A stretch of 64,000 bases of DNA. It comes from Pelomonas sp047654805. GTDB taxonomy: Bacteria > Pseudomonadota > Gammaproteobacteria > Burkholderiales > Burkholderiaceae_C. The DNA lies in the NCBI RefSeq assembly GCF_047654805.1, contig NZ_JASGIV010000001.1:372001-436000 (forward strand), given 5' to 3'. Position numbers and translations under genes: made by a program. This document shows, piece by piece, positions 8,015 to 17,412 of the stretch. The notes under the pieces were generated by a model that was not told the origin of the DNA, did no database searches, and saw only the letters and a program-made list of their open reading frames with translations. The first letter of the stretch is position 1, and each line of letters starts with the position of its first letter.

Positions 8015-8706
8015 CGGGCGGCGGTCTTTGCTGTGGTCTTTTCCGCTGCCGAAGCTTCGATGATGACGGGCATGGAGATGCTCATCTCGACGCGGCGGCT
8101 GCGCTTTGAGACGGTCAGCGCATCGATGCTGGCGAGCTGGCCGCCGCGCTCGACGCGTTGCATCACGGCTTCGAGGCTGCCAGGTACGAGCTCGAAGCTG
8201 ATCTGCGCACGGGCTCGCACGGCTTCGCGTGCCAGACGGGCGCCGAGGCCGGCCGGATTCGAGGTGTCAGAGGACTCTCCGGCCGACGCTGCCTGGGCTG
8301 GCGCTGCGGGCTGCACAGGTTGCAGCCGCAGCGTGGGGCGCACGATGTCGGCATTCTTCAGCAGGCTGCTGAGCCAGTCGCGCAGCATGGCCTGGGCCTG
8401 GGCTTCGGAGGGGGCGTGCCAGAGCTGGTCCTGGAAGGTCTGCTGCGTGGCACCGAGCTGGTCGCCGAGTCGGGCCCAGTCGACGCGGTCAGCCGAGATC
8501 TGCAGGGCCTGGACGCGCTTGCGCAGCGCCGTGAGTTCCCGGTCGAGCTTTTGCTGATGCTCCCAGGCACGCATGCCGAGTTCGCCGATCACGGCGAGCA
8601 GGGCGACGCCGATGAGCAGCCACAGTGTGCGGTTCTGGGGGCCAGGGCGCAGCTGGGCACGCAATTGCTGCCACTGAGCAGAGAGTTGGGTGGCGAGCGT
8701 GCTCAT
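8011..8706 (-). CDS. gspM: T2SS inner-membrane platform protein GspM
   Basis: This 231-aa bitopic protein has a short cytoplasmic start, a membrane helix at about 28-46 (LWLLIGVALLAVIGELGM), a coiled-coil stretch (about 48-80) and a periplasmic ferredoxin-like domain at the C terminus. GspM binds GspL and stabilises the inner-membrane platform. It overlaps gspL and gspC by 4 nt each. Family sequence conservation is low, so the call rests on topology and position between gspL and gspC. Confidence 0.8.
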   Translation of the reverse strand: MSTLATQLSAQWQQLRAQLRPGPQNRTLWLLIGVALLAVIGELGMRAWEHQQKLDRELTALRKRVQALQISADRVDWARLGDQLGATQQTFQDQLWHAPSEAQAQAMLRDWLSSLLKNADIVRPTLRLQPVQPAAPAQAASAGESSDTSNPAGLGARLAREAVRARAQISFELVPGSLEAVMQRVERGGQLASIDALTVSKRSRRVEMSISMPVIIEASAAEKTTAKTAAR

Positions 8707-9770
8707 GGGGTGGCGACGCGCATGTTCAGGATGAGGCTGGTGTTGGTGGAGTCCAGCCCGATGCGCACGTCATTGAAGCCCTGCAGCCGTTCGATGCGTC
8801 GGGTGATGTCGAGCATGACGAGTTGGCCCTCGGGAATGTCGAGCGCGAGCTTGAGCTGGCCGTTGCGGTAGTCCCATTCGGCGAGGCTGGGCGCGAGCGG
8901 CGTGGTGACGGGCGCGTTGGGCGGCGGCGCCGTGATGGCGTTGCCGGCAGATGGCGTTGCCGCAGCGGACGCAGCAGGCGCAGGCAGGCTGGGCGCCGCG
9001 GCAAGGATGCCGCTGGAAACGACCTTGTCCAGCAGCTCCAGCTGCGAGCTGCGTGGGGCGAGGGCACTGAGCGCGTCGAAGTCGGCCCGCAGCGTCAGAT
9101 AGCGGCTGCGCTGGCCGAGGGCTTGCTCGCGCTCACTGCGCAGCTTCGTGAGCAAGGCCTGGTCGTCGTGCAGTTGGCGTACCGTCTGCAGGTGGGCGCC
9201 GATGCCGAATGCGACGAGGCCGCCGAGCAGCAGGCCGGCGGCCTGCCAGCGCCAGCCGGCCCAGGGGTCGGGAGTTGGAAGGTTGTCGCCACGCAGCCAT
9301 TGCTGCGGAGCGGCTCCGAGCTCGACGGGCGAGCTGCGCGCCGGGCAGGGGTGGTCATCGGGTTGCAGGCCGGCGGCCCGCACAAAAAGGGCCCAGTCCT
9401 GCTCGGTGGGGCCGGCCGGCCACCAGCGGGTCAGCCGCAGCTCGCCGTCGGCCCAGTGCTGGGCTTCGCTACCGGTGCCGCGGGCGAGCAGGCGAAGGCC
9501 CTGCCCTCCCTGCTCAAGCAGTGGTCGCGGCCAGTGCTGTCGCAGCTCGCGGGCCTGGACATCGGCTGCGGGTTGCCACAGCCAGGTCTGGATCTGGCCG
9601 TCGCTGTGCTCGCGATAGGCGAAAGCCAGACGCGCGCCGGCCGGAACGTAGGGCAGCAGCTGCAGGCGCACGGCGGACTGCAGCGCCCGACCCTTGAGTG
9701 GCGGGAGCTTGAGCGTCACGTGGCGCAGTTCGCTGCGCTCGATGGGGACGAGGCTGGGACGGGCGAGCAT
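8703..9770 (-). CDS. gspL: T2SS inner-membrane platform protein GspL
   Basis: This is the cytoplasmic, actin-like partner of GspE with one membrane helix. The 355-aa product has a cytoplasmic domain (about 1-200), a membrane helix at about 215-232 (AAGLLLGGLVAFGIGAHL) and a periplasmic coiled coil plus ferredoxin-like domain. An Ala/Pro-rich insert lies at about 285-320. The ATG at 9770 is used; a GTG at 9779, three codons upstream, is an equally possible start and shortens the gap to gspK to 7 bp. Neither has a clear Shine-Dalgarno sequence. The cytoplasmic domain is slightly short for the family. Confidence 0.82.
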   Translation of the reverse strand: MLARPSLVPIERSELRHVTLKLPPLKGRALQSAVRLQLLPYVPAGARLAFAYREHSDGQIQTWLWQPAADVQARELRQHWPRPLLEQGGQGLRLLARGTGSEAQHWADGELRLTRWWPAGPTEQDWALFVRAAGLQPDDHPCPARSSPVELGAAPQQWLRGDNLPTPDPWAGWRWQAAGLLLGGLVAFGIGAHLQTVRQLHDDQALLTKLRSEREQALGQRSRYLTLRADFDALSALAPRSSQLELLDKVVSSGILAAAPSLPAPAASAAATPSAGNAITAPPPNAPVTTPLAPSLAEWDYRNGQLKLALDIPEGQLVMLDITRRIERLQGFNDVRIGLDSTNTSLILNMRVATP

Positions 9771-9786
9771 TCGCTTCACGACGGGA

Positions 9787-10803
9787 TCAGGGTGAGGGGC
9801 TGGGCATGGTGTTGCCGAATGGTGACCACAGCGGCGGCGGCGGAGTGTCGGGCAATTGGTCGGGCAGGGGTTGGAGTTGGGTGGTGTCTGGCAGCGGTTG
9901 GCGGCGCGGCAGGCGGTAGCTGTAGTTGACGTGCCAGGGACTGAAGGCGCTTTCGGCGGTGCTGGACACGGACAGATGCTGGCACCAGTCAACTCGCGAG
10001 GGGCAGATTGTGACCAACAGCTCGTTGGAGGGCACCGTGATGTAGCGACCGGCCGCGAGGAAGCTGGCTTCCGCGACGGTAGGCAGGGCGTCGATGTTCA
10101 GGAAGGTACCGGGTTGGCGGGCTTTGACGAGCTCGTTGGCCACGCTGGGCTCGAGCCCGGAGATGGCGGCCAGAACGGGCCCCTGGACGGTGTAGCGGTT
10201 GACCGTGCGTACGGGGCCGGTGTGGACGTGGGCGATGAAGCGCTCCAGAAACTCCTGTGGCAGGTCGCGCCAGCCGACGAGCCGGCGCAATTCCGTCGGC
10301 GTCAGCAGACGATCGTTGCGCGGAATTGGCAGCTTGGCGGCGAAGTATTCGGATGCTTCGGCGCCGTTGAGCCGCTCGAGATCGTCCTTGTCCGTGTAGT
10401 CGAGCAGCACGTCGGTCAGCCGCTCCACCTGACCAAGATCCGTGAGGCCAAGGGCGACAAGCAACCTGTAGATGTCCTGGCTCGGTGCGCGGCGCAGGCC
10501 GAGCAGCGCACCGGCGTCCATGTAGTTCACGATGGCGCCGGAGCGGCTGAGATAGGGGCGGCCGTCGAGCCGGATGCTGCCCATGCTGTCGCCGCGGCGG
10601 TAGAGCACGCTGCCCAGGAAGAGGGCTTCGGCACTGGCTTCGGCGACCTGGCGGGTGGCGATGCGGTCGGCTTCGATGGTCAGCACGAGGCGGCGCAGTT
10701 CGTCGCTGCGATGGGCCATCATCATGATGCCGACCGAGATCAGCGCGAGGATGGCGACGGTGACGGGCAGCACGAAGCCGCCACTGGCTTGGCGCGACGT
10801 CAT
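9787..10803 (-). CDS. gspK: T2SS minor pseudopilin GspK
   Basis: The 338-aa product starts with a prepilin-like leader, MTSRQASGG, followed by FVLPVTVAILALISVGIMMM, so cleavage after Gly is expected. The mature protein lacks the Glu at position 5, as GspK proteins do. GspK sits at the pseudopilus tip with GspI and GspJ. The large globular part includes a helix-hairpin-helix-like segment ISGLEPSVANELVKAR typical of GspK. The start at 10803 gives an ATGA overlap with gspJ. Confidence 0.88.
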   Translation of the reverse strand: MTSRQASGGFVLPVTVAILALISVGIMMMAHRSDELRRLVLTIEADRIATRQVAEASAEALFLGSVLYRRGDSMGSIRLDGRPYLSRSGAIVNYMDAGALLGLRRAPSQDIYRLLVALGLTDLGQVERLTDVLLDYTDKDDLERLNGAEASEYFAAKLPIPRNDRLLTPTELRRLVGWRDLPQEFLERFIAHVHTGPVRTVNRYTVQGPVLAAISGLEPSVANELVKARQPGTFLNIDALPTVAEASFLAAGRYITVPSNELLVTICPSRVDWCQHLSVSSTAESAFSPWHVNYSYRLPRRQPLPDTTQLQPLPDQLPDTPPPPLWSPFGNTMPSPSP

Positions 10804-11438
10804 GGCGTGTTCATGCCGGCCAGCGGCGACGTCGGCTCGCCGAGACGCCAACCCGAGGCGCGAGGAGCGGCGAGCAGCTCATGGGCACGGCTCTCGCCCG
10901 CCATGGTGTAGGAGAACGCGACGAGGGCGGGCAGGTAGCTGTCTCGTTCCAGCGGCAGCGGCATGCCGGCCTGGGATGGCGGCGGGGGCCAGTCGTCGTG
11001 CCATTCGCCGGCGCTGTCGAGGTAGCGCCAGCGAGCCTGGCTGAAACGCCAGGGCAGGGGCTGGCTGGCGGCGTCGCCGTGCGTGACCTGCAGGCGCTGG
11101 CCGTCGGCAGTGGTCTCGAGCTTGACGGAGACGGGCAGGGGCGCGGCGCCGATGCCCGCAAGCAGCGAAGTGGTGGTTTCGGCGATGAAGCCCTTGTCGT
11201 CGGCAGTGAACTCCGTGCCGGCCTGATAGTCGGGGACGAGGGTCTCGCTGATGAGCTGGCGCAGCACGAGGGCGAGCTGCTGGTGGGTGCGGGCGTGCAC
11301 GGTGGCGCTGCCGAGCTTGGCCTGGGCGTTCATGGATTGATGCCAGCCCATCGTGAGGACGGCGAACAGCATCGCGAAGATGGTCACGGTGACCAGCACT
11401 TCGAGCAGGGAGAGGCCGAGTTGGCGGGCGCGGCGCAT
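10800..11438 (-). CDS. gspJ: T2SS minor pseudopilin GspJ
   Basis: The 212-aa prepilin begins MRRARQLG with a predicted cut before LSLLEVLVTVTIF, which carries Glu at mature position 5. GspJ is part of the tip complex I-J-K. The start at 11438 overlaps the gspI stop as TGATG. The order between gspI and gspK confirms the assignment. Confidence 0.88.
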   Translation of the reverse strand: MRRARQLGLSLLEVLVTVTIFAMLFAVLTMGWHQSMNAQAKLGSATVHARTHQQLALVLRQLISETLVPDYQAGTEFTADDKGFIAETTTSLLAGIGAAPLPVSVKLETTADGQRLQVTHGDAASQPLPWRFSQARWRYLDSAGEWHDDWPPPPSQAGMPLPLERDSYLPALVAFSYTMAGESRAHELLAAPRASGWRLGEPTSPLAGMNTP

Positions 11439-11884
11439 CACGGGTTCAAACCGAATGGCCCGGTGGACTGCGCGCGCGTCTGCAGTTGCCCGGCCAGTTG
11501 CAGGTCGCGCTGCAGCACGAGGACCTGGTCGGCGCGGCGCAGCACGCGCAGGCTGACCTTGTAGAGGCCGACCTGGTAGGGGCTGAGGCCCATGGGATGG
11601 CGGATCTGGTCTACGGGCGGGTGCACTGCCTGGGATTGCCAGTCGTAGACGTAGAGCTCCGTCTGCAACTTGCCTTGCGGCTGGCGGGCGGGGTTGATGG
11701 CCTGGCTCAACTCGATCAGGTTGCGCTCGATCTCGGCTTCGTCGAGCAGTTCGACGGCGCGGTTGGCGGTACGGTAGGTCTGGCCGGCCCAGCTGAACAG
11801 GGCGGCGCCGAAGGTGGCGACGATGACGAGGGCGACGATGACTTCGAGCAGCGCGATGCCGCGTCGTCGGTGCGCCTTGCTCAT
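11438..11884 (-). CDS. gspI: T2SS minor pseudopilin GspI
   Basis: The 148-aa prepilin begins MSKAHRRRG with cleavage before IALLEVIVALVIVATFGAAL (Glu at mature position 5). The start at 11884 is set by the ATGA overlap with gspH; a longer frame is open upstream but would read into gspH and spoil the prepilin leader. GspI nucleates the tip complex with GspJ and GspK. Confidence 0.88.
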   Translation of the reverse strand: MSKAHRRRGIALLEVIVALVIVATFGAALFSWAGQTYRTANRAVELLDEAEIERNLIELSQAINPARQPQGKLQTELYVYDWQSQAVHPPVDQIRHPMGLSPYQVGLYKVSLRVLRRADQVLVLQRDLQLAGQLQTRAQSTGPFGLNP

Positions 11885-12309
11885 GCATCGCCTCCAAGCT
11901 GGACGACTTGCAGCCCGCAACTCAGCGCATCGAAATGCAGGCGCCAGCTCTGCACCGGTGCTGGTGCCGTGAGCAGCAGGCTGCCCTCGGTGCAGCTGCC
12001 GGCGCGGCCCAGCTGGGGGGCAGGGTCCAGCGGCGTCAGTGTCCAGCCCGGTGGCAGTTCCAGCGGGGGCTGCCCGTCGGCCATCGGGCGGGCAAGACCG
12101 TTGGCGTCCAGCTTGATCTCGGCGCCCATCGCAGCGGCGCGCACTGGCAGCAGACGGGCACTGCCGACGACCTGGGCCAGGTCCGCCGCACGGTAGGCCG
12201 AGTCGAGCCGCCGTGCCAGCGCCGGCACAGCGACGGCGGCGACAAGGCCGATGATGGTGAGCGCGACGACGACTTCAATCAGCGTGAAGCCGCCCTGGCT
12301 CCTAGGCAT
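11881..12309 (-). CDS. gspH: T2SS minor pseudopilin GspH
   Basis: The 142-aa prepilin begins MPRSQGG with cleavage before FTLIEVVVALTIIGLVAAVA (Glu at mature position 5). It couples the GspG shaft to the tip complex. The start at 12309 lies 10 bp after gspG and gives a short basic leader. A longer upstream frame overlapping gspG is not used, since it would bury the leader. Confidence 0.87.
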   Translation of the reverse strand: MPRSQGGFTLIEVVVALTIIGLVAAVAVPALARRLDSAYRAADLAQVVGSARLLPVRAAAMGAEIKLDANGLARPMADGQPPLELPPGWTLTPLDPAPQLGRAGSCTEGSLLLTAPAPVQSWRLHFDALSCGLQVVQLGGDA

Positions 12310-12319
12310 TGCGGTGAGG

Positions 12320-12778
12320 TCAGTTCGGGGCGTCGGCGCCTGCCTTCTTGGCAAGCCCGATGTCGGCATCGATGCCCTCGCCGCCGGACTTGCCGTCGGC
12401 ACCCAGGGAAACGATGGAGAAGGGCCGGCCATCCTCGCCCGGCACGCGGTACTGGTAGGGGTTGTTCCAGGGATCCAGCGGCACGGCCTCGTCCAGGTAG
12501 GGACCCTTCCAGCGCTCGCGCAGCTTGGGGTCGGTCGGCGGCGTGACGAGCATGTCCAGCCCCTGCTCCGTCGTCGGGTAGCTGCCGACATCCATGCGCA
12601 GGGATTCGACGGCGCCGCGCAGCAGCTTGATCTGCACGCCGGCGGTCTGCACCTTGGAGGAGTCGACCTTGGCGAAGAGGCGAGGGCCGACGAGGCCGGC
12701 GACGAGGCCAATGATCACGAGGACCACGAGCATTTCGAGCAGCGTGAAGCCGCGGGTGCGGCGGGCCTTGTTGGACAT
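12320..12778 (-). CDS. gspG: T2SS major pseudopilin GspG
   Basis: The 152-aa prepilin begins MSNKARRTRG with cleavage before FTLLEMLVVLVIIGLVAGLV. The globular domain has the GspG hallmarks LDMLVTPP, KGPYL and DPWNNPYQY, followed by a C-terminal calcium-loop region (GADGKSGGEGIDADIG). GspG polymerises into the pseudopilus. It follows gspF by 3 bp. The processing prepilin peptidase is not in this window. Confidence 0.95.
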   Translation of the reverse strand: MSNKARRTRGFTLLEMLVVLVIIGLVAGLVGPRLFAKVDSSKVQTAGVQIKLLRGAVESLRMDVGSYPTTEQGLDMLVTPPTDPKLRERWKGPYLDEAVPLDPWNNPYQYRVPGEDGRPFSIVSLGADGKSGGEGIDADIGLAKKAGADAPN

Positions 12779-12781
12779 GGT

Positions 12782-13996
12782 TCAGAACTTGACTTCGGAC
12801 AGGGACGTGAGGGCCAGCACGACGCCCACGACGACGAGGGCGATGATACCGCCCAGCACCAGGATGGCCGCCGGCTCGATGAGCGCGACGAGGCGCCGCC
12901 GGGTGCTGCGGTTGGCCTCGAGCGAGTAGGCGGCGACATGGCCCATCATCTGGCCGAGCTGCCCGGTTCGCTCGCCGACCCGCACCATGCTCAGCGCGGT
13001 GGCCGGCAGCAGCTGGCGCTCCTGCAGCGAGCGCGAGAGCGGCTCGCCGCGGCCGATGTCGGCGAGGCTCTCGCGCAGTCCATGCTGCACGTCGGGCAGG
13101 CTGACGGCCGCGGCGGTGAGGTCGAGCGCGGTCAGGATGGGAACGCGGCTCTGCAGCATCAGCGCCAGCATGCCGGTCCAGCGCGACAACTCCTGCTGGT
13201 GCAGCCAGGGGCCTAGCAGCGGCCATCGCGACAGCATGCTGCGGATGCGCTGCGGCCCGAGGGCCCGGCGCACCGCGGCGCCGATGCCGATGGCCGCGGC
13301 GAGGCCGAGCAGCACGGCGACGACGTGTTCGTTGAAGAAGGTGCCGACGGTCAGCACGGCCGCCGACAGCCAGGGCAACTCGACGTTCTTGCCGGCCAGC
13401 AGGCTGGAGAAGCGCGGCACGACGAACGAGAACACGAAGAGCACGGCCGACACGCCGGCGGCGATCAGGATGCTGGGGTAGACCAGGGCCTCGGAGGTCT
13501 CGGCCCGGATCTGTTCGTCAAAGTCGAGCTGCTCGGCGGCGCGGGTCAGCGCCGCAGGCAGGTCGCCGGTGGACTCGCCGGCAGCGACCAGGGCCAGCAC
13601 ATAGGGCGGCAGCGGCAGAGCCGGTGATTGGGATTGCTGCTGGAGCGCGGCGGAGAAGCGCTCGCCGGACAGCACGCCAGACAGGACGGCGGTGAGTGGT
13701 TCGCCCTGGGGGCTGTCGCGGCGGCCATCGAGCAGCGTGCGCAGAGACTCTTCGAGCGTGACGCCAGCCTGCAGCAGCGAGGCAAGTTCGCGCACAAGCA
13801 GCATGGTGGCGACGCGCGGCTTCTCGCGGCGGGTCTTGCGGCCCGGCGCGGCGCGGCGGGTACGCAGCGGCTTCAGCTCGATGGGGCTGAGGCCTTGCCG
13901 GCCCAGCGCCTGGGCGGCTTCGTCTTCGGTGGCGGCATCGAGTTCGCCCTTTTGCAGGCGGCCCTGGCTGTCCAGGGCTTGGTAGGCGTAGGGCAT
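12782..13996 (-). CDS. gspF: T2SS inner-membrane platform protein GspF
   Basis: The 404-aa polytopic protein has two GspF cytoplasmic domains (about 65-190 and 270-390) and three membrane segments, the last near the C terminus (ILVLGGIIALVVVGVVLALT). GspF is the platform that couples the GspE motor to the pseudopilus. The start at 13996 gives MPYAYQALDSQG, the usual opening. It begins only 4 nt after the stop of the upstream glycosyltransferase, with no room for a separate promoter in the gap. Confidence 0.93.
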   Translation of the reverse strand: MPYAYQALDSQGRLQKGELDAATEDEAAQALGRQGLSPIELKPLRTRRAAPGRKTRREKPRVATMLLVRELASLLQAGVTLEESLRTLLDGRRDSPQGEPLTAVLSGVLSGERFSAALQQQSQSPALPLPPYVLALVAAGESTGDLPAALTRAAEQLDFDEQIRAETSEALVYPSILIAAGVSAVLFVFSFVVPRFSSLLAGKNVELPWLSAAVLTVGTFFNEHVVAVLLGLAAAIGIGAAVRRALGPQRIRSMLSRWPLLGPWLHQQELSRWTGMLALMLQSRVPILTALDLTAAAVSLPDVQHGLRESLADIGRGEPLSRSLQERQLLPATALSMVRVGERTGQLGQMMGHVAAYSLEANRSTRRRLVALIEPAAILVLGGIIALVVVGVVLALTSLSEVKF

Positions 13997-14000
13997 GGCG

Positions 14001-15038
14001 TCAGCAGGCGAGTGCGGCGTAGGGCGCAAAGCCGGCCGCAGGCGAAAAGCGATTTTCCCATAGCCGCCTCAATCCGGCCCGATGCTCGGGTGTGGCGCGG
14101 GCGAGCAGCGCACTCAGCTGCGTGTGGAAGTCGGAGAAGCGGCGATGCTCGAAGGTCAGGCCGGCACCCAGCACCGCGAGTTCACGATGCACGGCGATGC
14201 TGGACAGCAGGCTGGGGCAGCCGGCGCGCAGCGCTTCGACGACGACCAGCGGCAGGCCCTCGGTCAGCGAGGGCAGCACCAGCGCATCGACCTGCTCGAG
14301 GATGGGGGCGGGTTGGGTGACATGGCCGGCGAAGCAGATGCGATCGCCGAAGGCGCGCGCGCAGGACTCCAGCTCGGCACGCAGCGGACCGTCGCCACAG
14401 AGGACCAGCGCCAGTTCGGGAGCCGAGCTCACGGCCGGCAGCAGCGCAGCGACGTTCTTCAGCGCAGAAAGGTTGCCGACATAGGCCAGCAACGTACGCC
14501 CGGCGGCGCGCTGCGCGGTGATCCAGTCCTGGACGGTGGCGGGCAGTGGGCCGGGAGGTACCGGAGCGCGAAAGTTGTAGGCCACGTCGAAACTCAGCTC
14601 GGGCGCCAGGCGCGCGTAATGTCGCTGGCTGGCACGGGAGACGCAAAAGCGCCGGTCCAGCCGCGCGACCGCGCGACGCCAGAGTGCCCACGCGATCCCG
14701 ACCTTCCAGCCGGCGTAGCCATGGCGCAGATCGGCGAGGAAATTGTTGTGGGCTGTCGTGATGACGGTGCGCTGGCGCGAGCCGGCCAGCATGGCGCCGA
14801 GCAAGTCTGGGCGCAGGCAATGGGTATGGACCAGGCCCTGCAGGCGCCAGAGATCGCCGATGCGAAAGCGCCGCACCTCGTGCAGCCCGGCGAGGTCGGG
14901 GCGGCCAGGTCCGGGCGAGAGGTAAAGCCAGCGCACCTGCCATCCCTTCGCCAGCGCGGCCTGCGCGAGCTCGGCGGCGACGTTGCAGGGCCCCGTCATG
15001 TCCAGCCGTGGGGTGATGAGCGTGTAGTTGGGCGTCAT
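14001..15038 (-). CDS. Glycosyltransferase, GT-B fold, family 4-like
   Basis: The 345-aa protein has a Rossmann-like N-terminal acceptor half and a C-terminal donor half with VDALVLPSLTEGLPLVVVEA, the E-x7-E motif of retaining GT4 enzymes. It probably adds one sugar of the exopolysaccharide repeat on the cytoplasmic face. It overlaps wecB by ATGA and is followed after 4 nt by gspF, so it is the junction between the polysaccharide and secretion genes. Sugar specificity is unknown. Confidence 0.85.
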   Translation of the reverse strand: MTPNYTLITPRLDMTGPCNVAAELAQAALAKGWQVRWLYLSPGPGRPDLAGLHEVRRFRIGDLWRLQGLVHTHCLRPDLLGAMLAGSRQRTVITTAHNNFLADLRHGYAGWKVGIAWALWRRAVARLDRRFCVSRASQRHYARLAPELSFDVAYNFRAPVPPGPLPATVQDWITAQRAAGRTLLAYVGNLSALKNVAALLPAVSSAPELALVLCGDGPLRAELESCARAFGDRICFAGHVTQPAPILEQVDALVLPSLTEGLPLVVVEALRAGCPSLLSSIAVHRELAVLGAGLTFEHRRFSDFHTQLSALLARATPEHRAGLRRLWENRFSPAAGFAPYAALAC

Positions 15039-16174
15039 CGGCGGGCGTGGGCCTGCAGCAGGGCCGCGACGATGCGCTCGCTGGCGCGGCCGTCGCCGAA
15101 GGGGTGGCGGGCCTCGGCCATGGCCGCGTAGGCGGCCGGGTCGTCGAGCAGCCGGTTGCTTGCGGCTGCGAGGGGCTCGGCCTGCTGGCCGATGAGCAGT
15201 GCTGTGCCAGCCTCGAGGGCTTCGGGGCGCTCCGTGGTGTCGCGGGTCACGAGCACGGGCTTGCCGAGGCCGGGGGCTTCTTCCTGGATGCCACCGCTGT
15301 CCGTGATGATGTGATGGCAGCGCCGCATCAGCGCGACGAAGCCGAGGTAGTCCAGTGGTTCGATGAGGTGGACGCGGGGCGTGTCGGCCAGCAGCGAGGC
15401 GACGGTCTCGCGCACGCGCGGGTTGAGGTGGACGGGGAAGACGATGTCCACATCGCCGCGCGCGGCCAGCTGGCGCAGCGCCGTGCAGGTCGCGGCCAGT
15501 CCCTGATCGAGGTTCTCGCGCCGATGGCCGGTGACGAGGATGAGGCGTCGCCCCTGCGCCAGTTCGGCGCAGAGGCCGGGACCGAGGGCCTGAGCGAGAA
15601 CGGCGTCCAGGTCGGGCCGGCGGCAGACGGCCTGCAGCGCGTCGATGACGGTGTTGCCGGTGACGTGGATGGTCGCGTCGGCGATGCCCTCGCGACGCAG
15701 TTGGGCCGCGGCCCACGGCGTGGGCGCGAAATGCAGGTCGGCCAGCAGCGAGAGGGTGCGGCGGTAGACCTCTTCGGGCCAGGGCGAGTGACGTTGGCCG
15801 GTGCGCAGGCCGGCTTCGACATGCGCCAGCGGCACCAGCGCATGGAAGGCAGCCAGGCCGGCGGCGAAGGCCGTGGCCGTGTCGCCCTGCACGACGATGC
15901 GGTCCGGCTGCGCGGTGCGGATGAGCTGGCCGATGCCGGTCAGCGTGCCGGCGGTGAGCTGGTTCAGGTCGGGCTGCTCCTGCATCAGCGCCAGGTTCTC
16001 GTCGGGCGCCAGTCCGAAAGCCTGCAGCGCCTGGGCCAGCATATGCTGGTGCTGGCCGGTGGCGCACAGCAGGTGATCGACGTCCGGGTGGGCGCGAAGG
16101 CGCTGGATCACGGGCGCGAGCTTGATGGCCTCGGGCCGGGTGCCAACGACGGTGAGGATGCGAAGGCGGGTCAT
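15035..16174 (-). CDS. wecB: UDP-N-acetylglucosamine 2-epimerase (non-hydrolysing)
   Basis: The 379-aa protein interconverts UDP-GlcNAc and UDP-ManNAc. It has VVGTRPEAIKLAPVI at the N terminus, the HVEAGLRTG and HRRENLDQG motifs, and the nucleotide-binding ITDSGGIQEEAP segment, all diagnostic of the family. Length matches the family (about 375). The start at 16174 overlaps the flippase stop by ATGA. A ManNAc or ManNAc-derived residue in the polymer is likely; the follow-on dehydrogenase WecC is not in the window. Confidence 0.93.
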   Translation of the reverse strand: MTRLRILTVVGTRPEAIKLAPVIQRLRAHPDVDHLLCATGQHQHMLAQALQAFGLAPDENLALMQEQPDLNQLTAGTLTGIGQLIRTAQPDRIVVQGDTATAFAAGLAAFHALVPLAHVEAGLRTGQRHSPWPEEVYRRTLSLLADLHFAPTPWAAAQLRREGIADATIHVTGNTVIDALQAVCRRPDLDAVLAQALGPGLCAELAQGRRLILVTGHRRENLDQGLAATCTALRQLAARGDVDIVFPVHLNPRVRETVASLLADTPRVHLIEPLDYLGFVALMRRCHHIITDSGGIQEEAPGLGKPVLVTRDTTERPEALEAGTALLIGQQAEPLAAASNRLLDDPAAYAAMAEARHPFGDGRASERIVAALLQAHARR

Positions 16175-17412
16175 GTGGGGCGTGGCAGGCGCGAGGTGAG
16201 GGCGCAGACGGCGGCAAACAGCAGCAGCGAGGCGATCAGCCGGCCCGCCTGCATGCCGGCCACGCCGCCGAGCCAGCAGCCCAGCCCGAGGAACATGGCC
16301 GCCCACAGCAGGCTGAGCAGGGCGGCCGGAGCATAGAGCCTGCGCGCCAGCAACTCGTTGTTGAGCAGGCTCAAGGCCAGCGCCATGCCGGCGCTGCACA
16401 GCATCCAGCGCGTGGCCCAGGCATCGGTCAGTGCCGGGTTGCCGATGAGCTGCAGCAGCCATTCGGGGCGCCAGCCCATCAAGGCCGCAACCAGCAGCCC
16501 CGCTGCGGCACTGCGGTAGACCCATGGCCTTAGCGCGCGCTGTGCTTGTGCGCCCCGGTCATGTGCAGCCAGCAGTGGCAGCAGTGCCTGGCCGACCAGG
16601 CCAGGGACGTAGAGGAGCAGCTGATGGATCTGTTCCAGCGCCTGGAACTGGGCGAGATCGCTGGGCGGCGCGCCATGCCGGGTGACCAGTGCCGCTGCAG
16701 CGAATGCAACAGGCGTGACCGCGGCGTTGGCGAGGGTGCTCCAGAGCACGTCCAGACTGGCGCGTGGCGTCGTGCCGGCATGACCGGGCCGCTGCGCGGG
16801 CGGTGGCAAGGCATGGCGCAGCAGGGCCAGCCCCAGCGCAAGCGATGCGGTACTGCCGAGCACCAGTCCCCACAGCGCGGCTTCGAGACCCGGTCCGGCC
16901 ACGAAGCCGAGACCCATGCCCATGGCCTGGCCCAGCCCCCCCACACCCACGAGCAGGGCCGAGTGCCGCACCGCATGCAGCCCGTTGAGCATGGCGGCGA
17001 TCAGCAGTGTCAGCGACCACGCCAGGCCATGCGCCAGCGCGGGCCAGAAGGCGGCGGGGTCGAGGTGATGGCCGAAGGCGCGGCTGGCGGTCGGCGCACC
17101 GATGGCGGCGACGGCCGCGGCGAGCACGCCGGCCCATGCCGTGCCGTGGCGCAGCGCGCGCAACGCCAGTGCGCGCCGTGCGGGCCCGGCATCGGCAGCC
17201 AGCCTTTGCGTGGTGACCGTGCCCAGCGCCGCGGTGGCCAGGCTGGCGGCGACCGAGGCCCAGACGAAGGCGATGGACAACGAGGCGAAGGCGGCGGCGT
17301 CGAGGCGGCGCCCGAGCAAGATCAGGACGGCGTAGGGCGCCACGCGGCCGACGAGGCTGCCGGCGGATAGCCAGGCCGAGCGGGACAGGATCTCGCGCCA
17401 CATGGCGGTCAT
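16171..17412 (-). CDS. Polysaccharide flippase, Wzx/MATE-like (first of two)
   Basis: The 413-aa protein is strongly hydrophobic with about 12 predicted helices, as in lipid-linked oligosaccharide flippases of the MOP superfamily. The start at 17412 is favoured by an ATGA overlap with the preceding gene, although ATG codons at 17448 and 17403 are in frame. It would move undecaprenyl-linked repeat units across the inner membrane. A second flippase of similar size lies at 27194-28633. Sequence motifs in this family are weak, so topology and context carry the call. Confidence 0.78.
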   Translation of the reverse strand: MTAMWREILSRSAWLSAGSLVGRVAPYAVLILLGRRLDAAAFASLSIAFVWASVAASLATAALGTVTTQRLAADAGPARRALALRALRHGTAWAGVLAAAVAAIGAPTASRAFGHHLDPAAFWPALAHGLAWSLTLLIAAMLNGLHAVRHSALLVGVGGLGQAMGMGLGFVAGPGLEAALWGLVLGSTASLALGLALLRHALPPPAQRPGHAGTTPRASLDVLWSTLANAAVTPVAFAAAALVTRHGAPPSDLAQFQALEQIHQLLLYVPGLVGQALLPLLAAHDRGAQAQRALRPWVYRSAAAGLLVAALMGWRPEWLLQLIGNPALTDAWATRWMLCSAGMALALSLLNNELLARRLYAPAALLSLLWAAMFLGLGCWLGGVAGMQAGRLIASLLLFAAVCALTSRLPRPT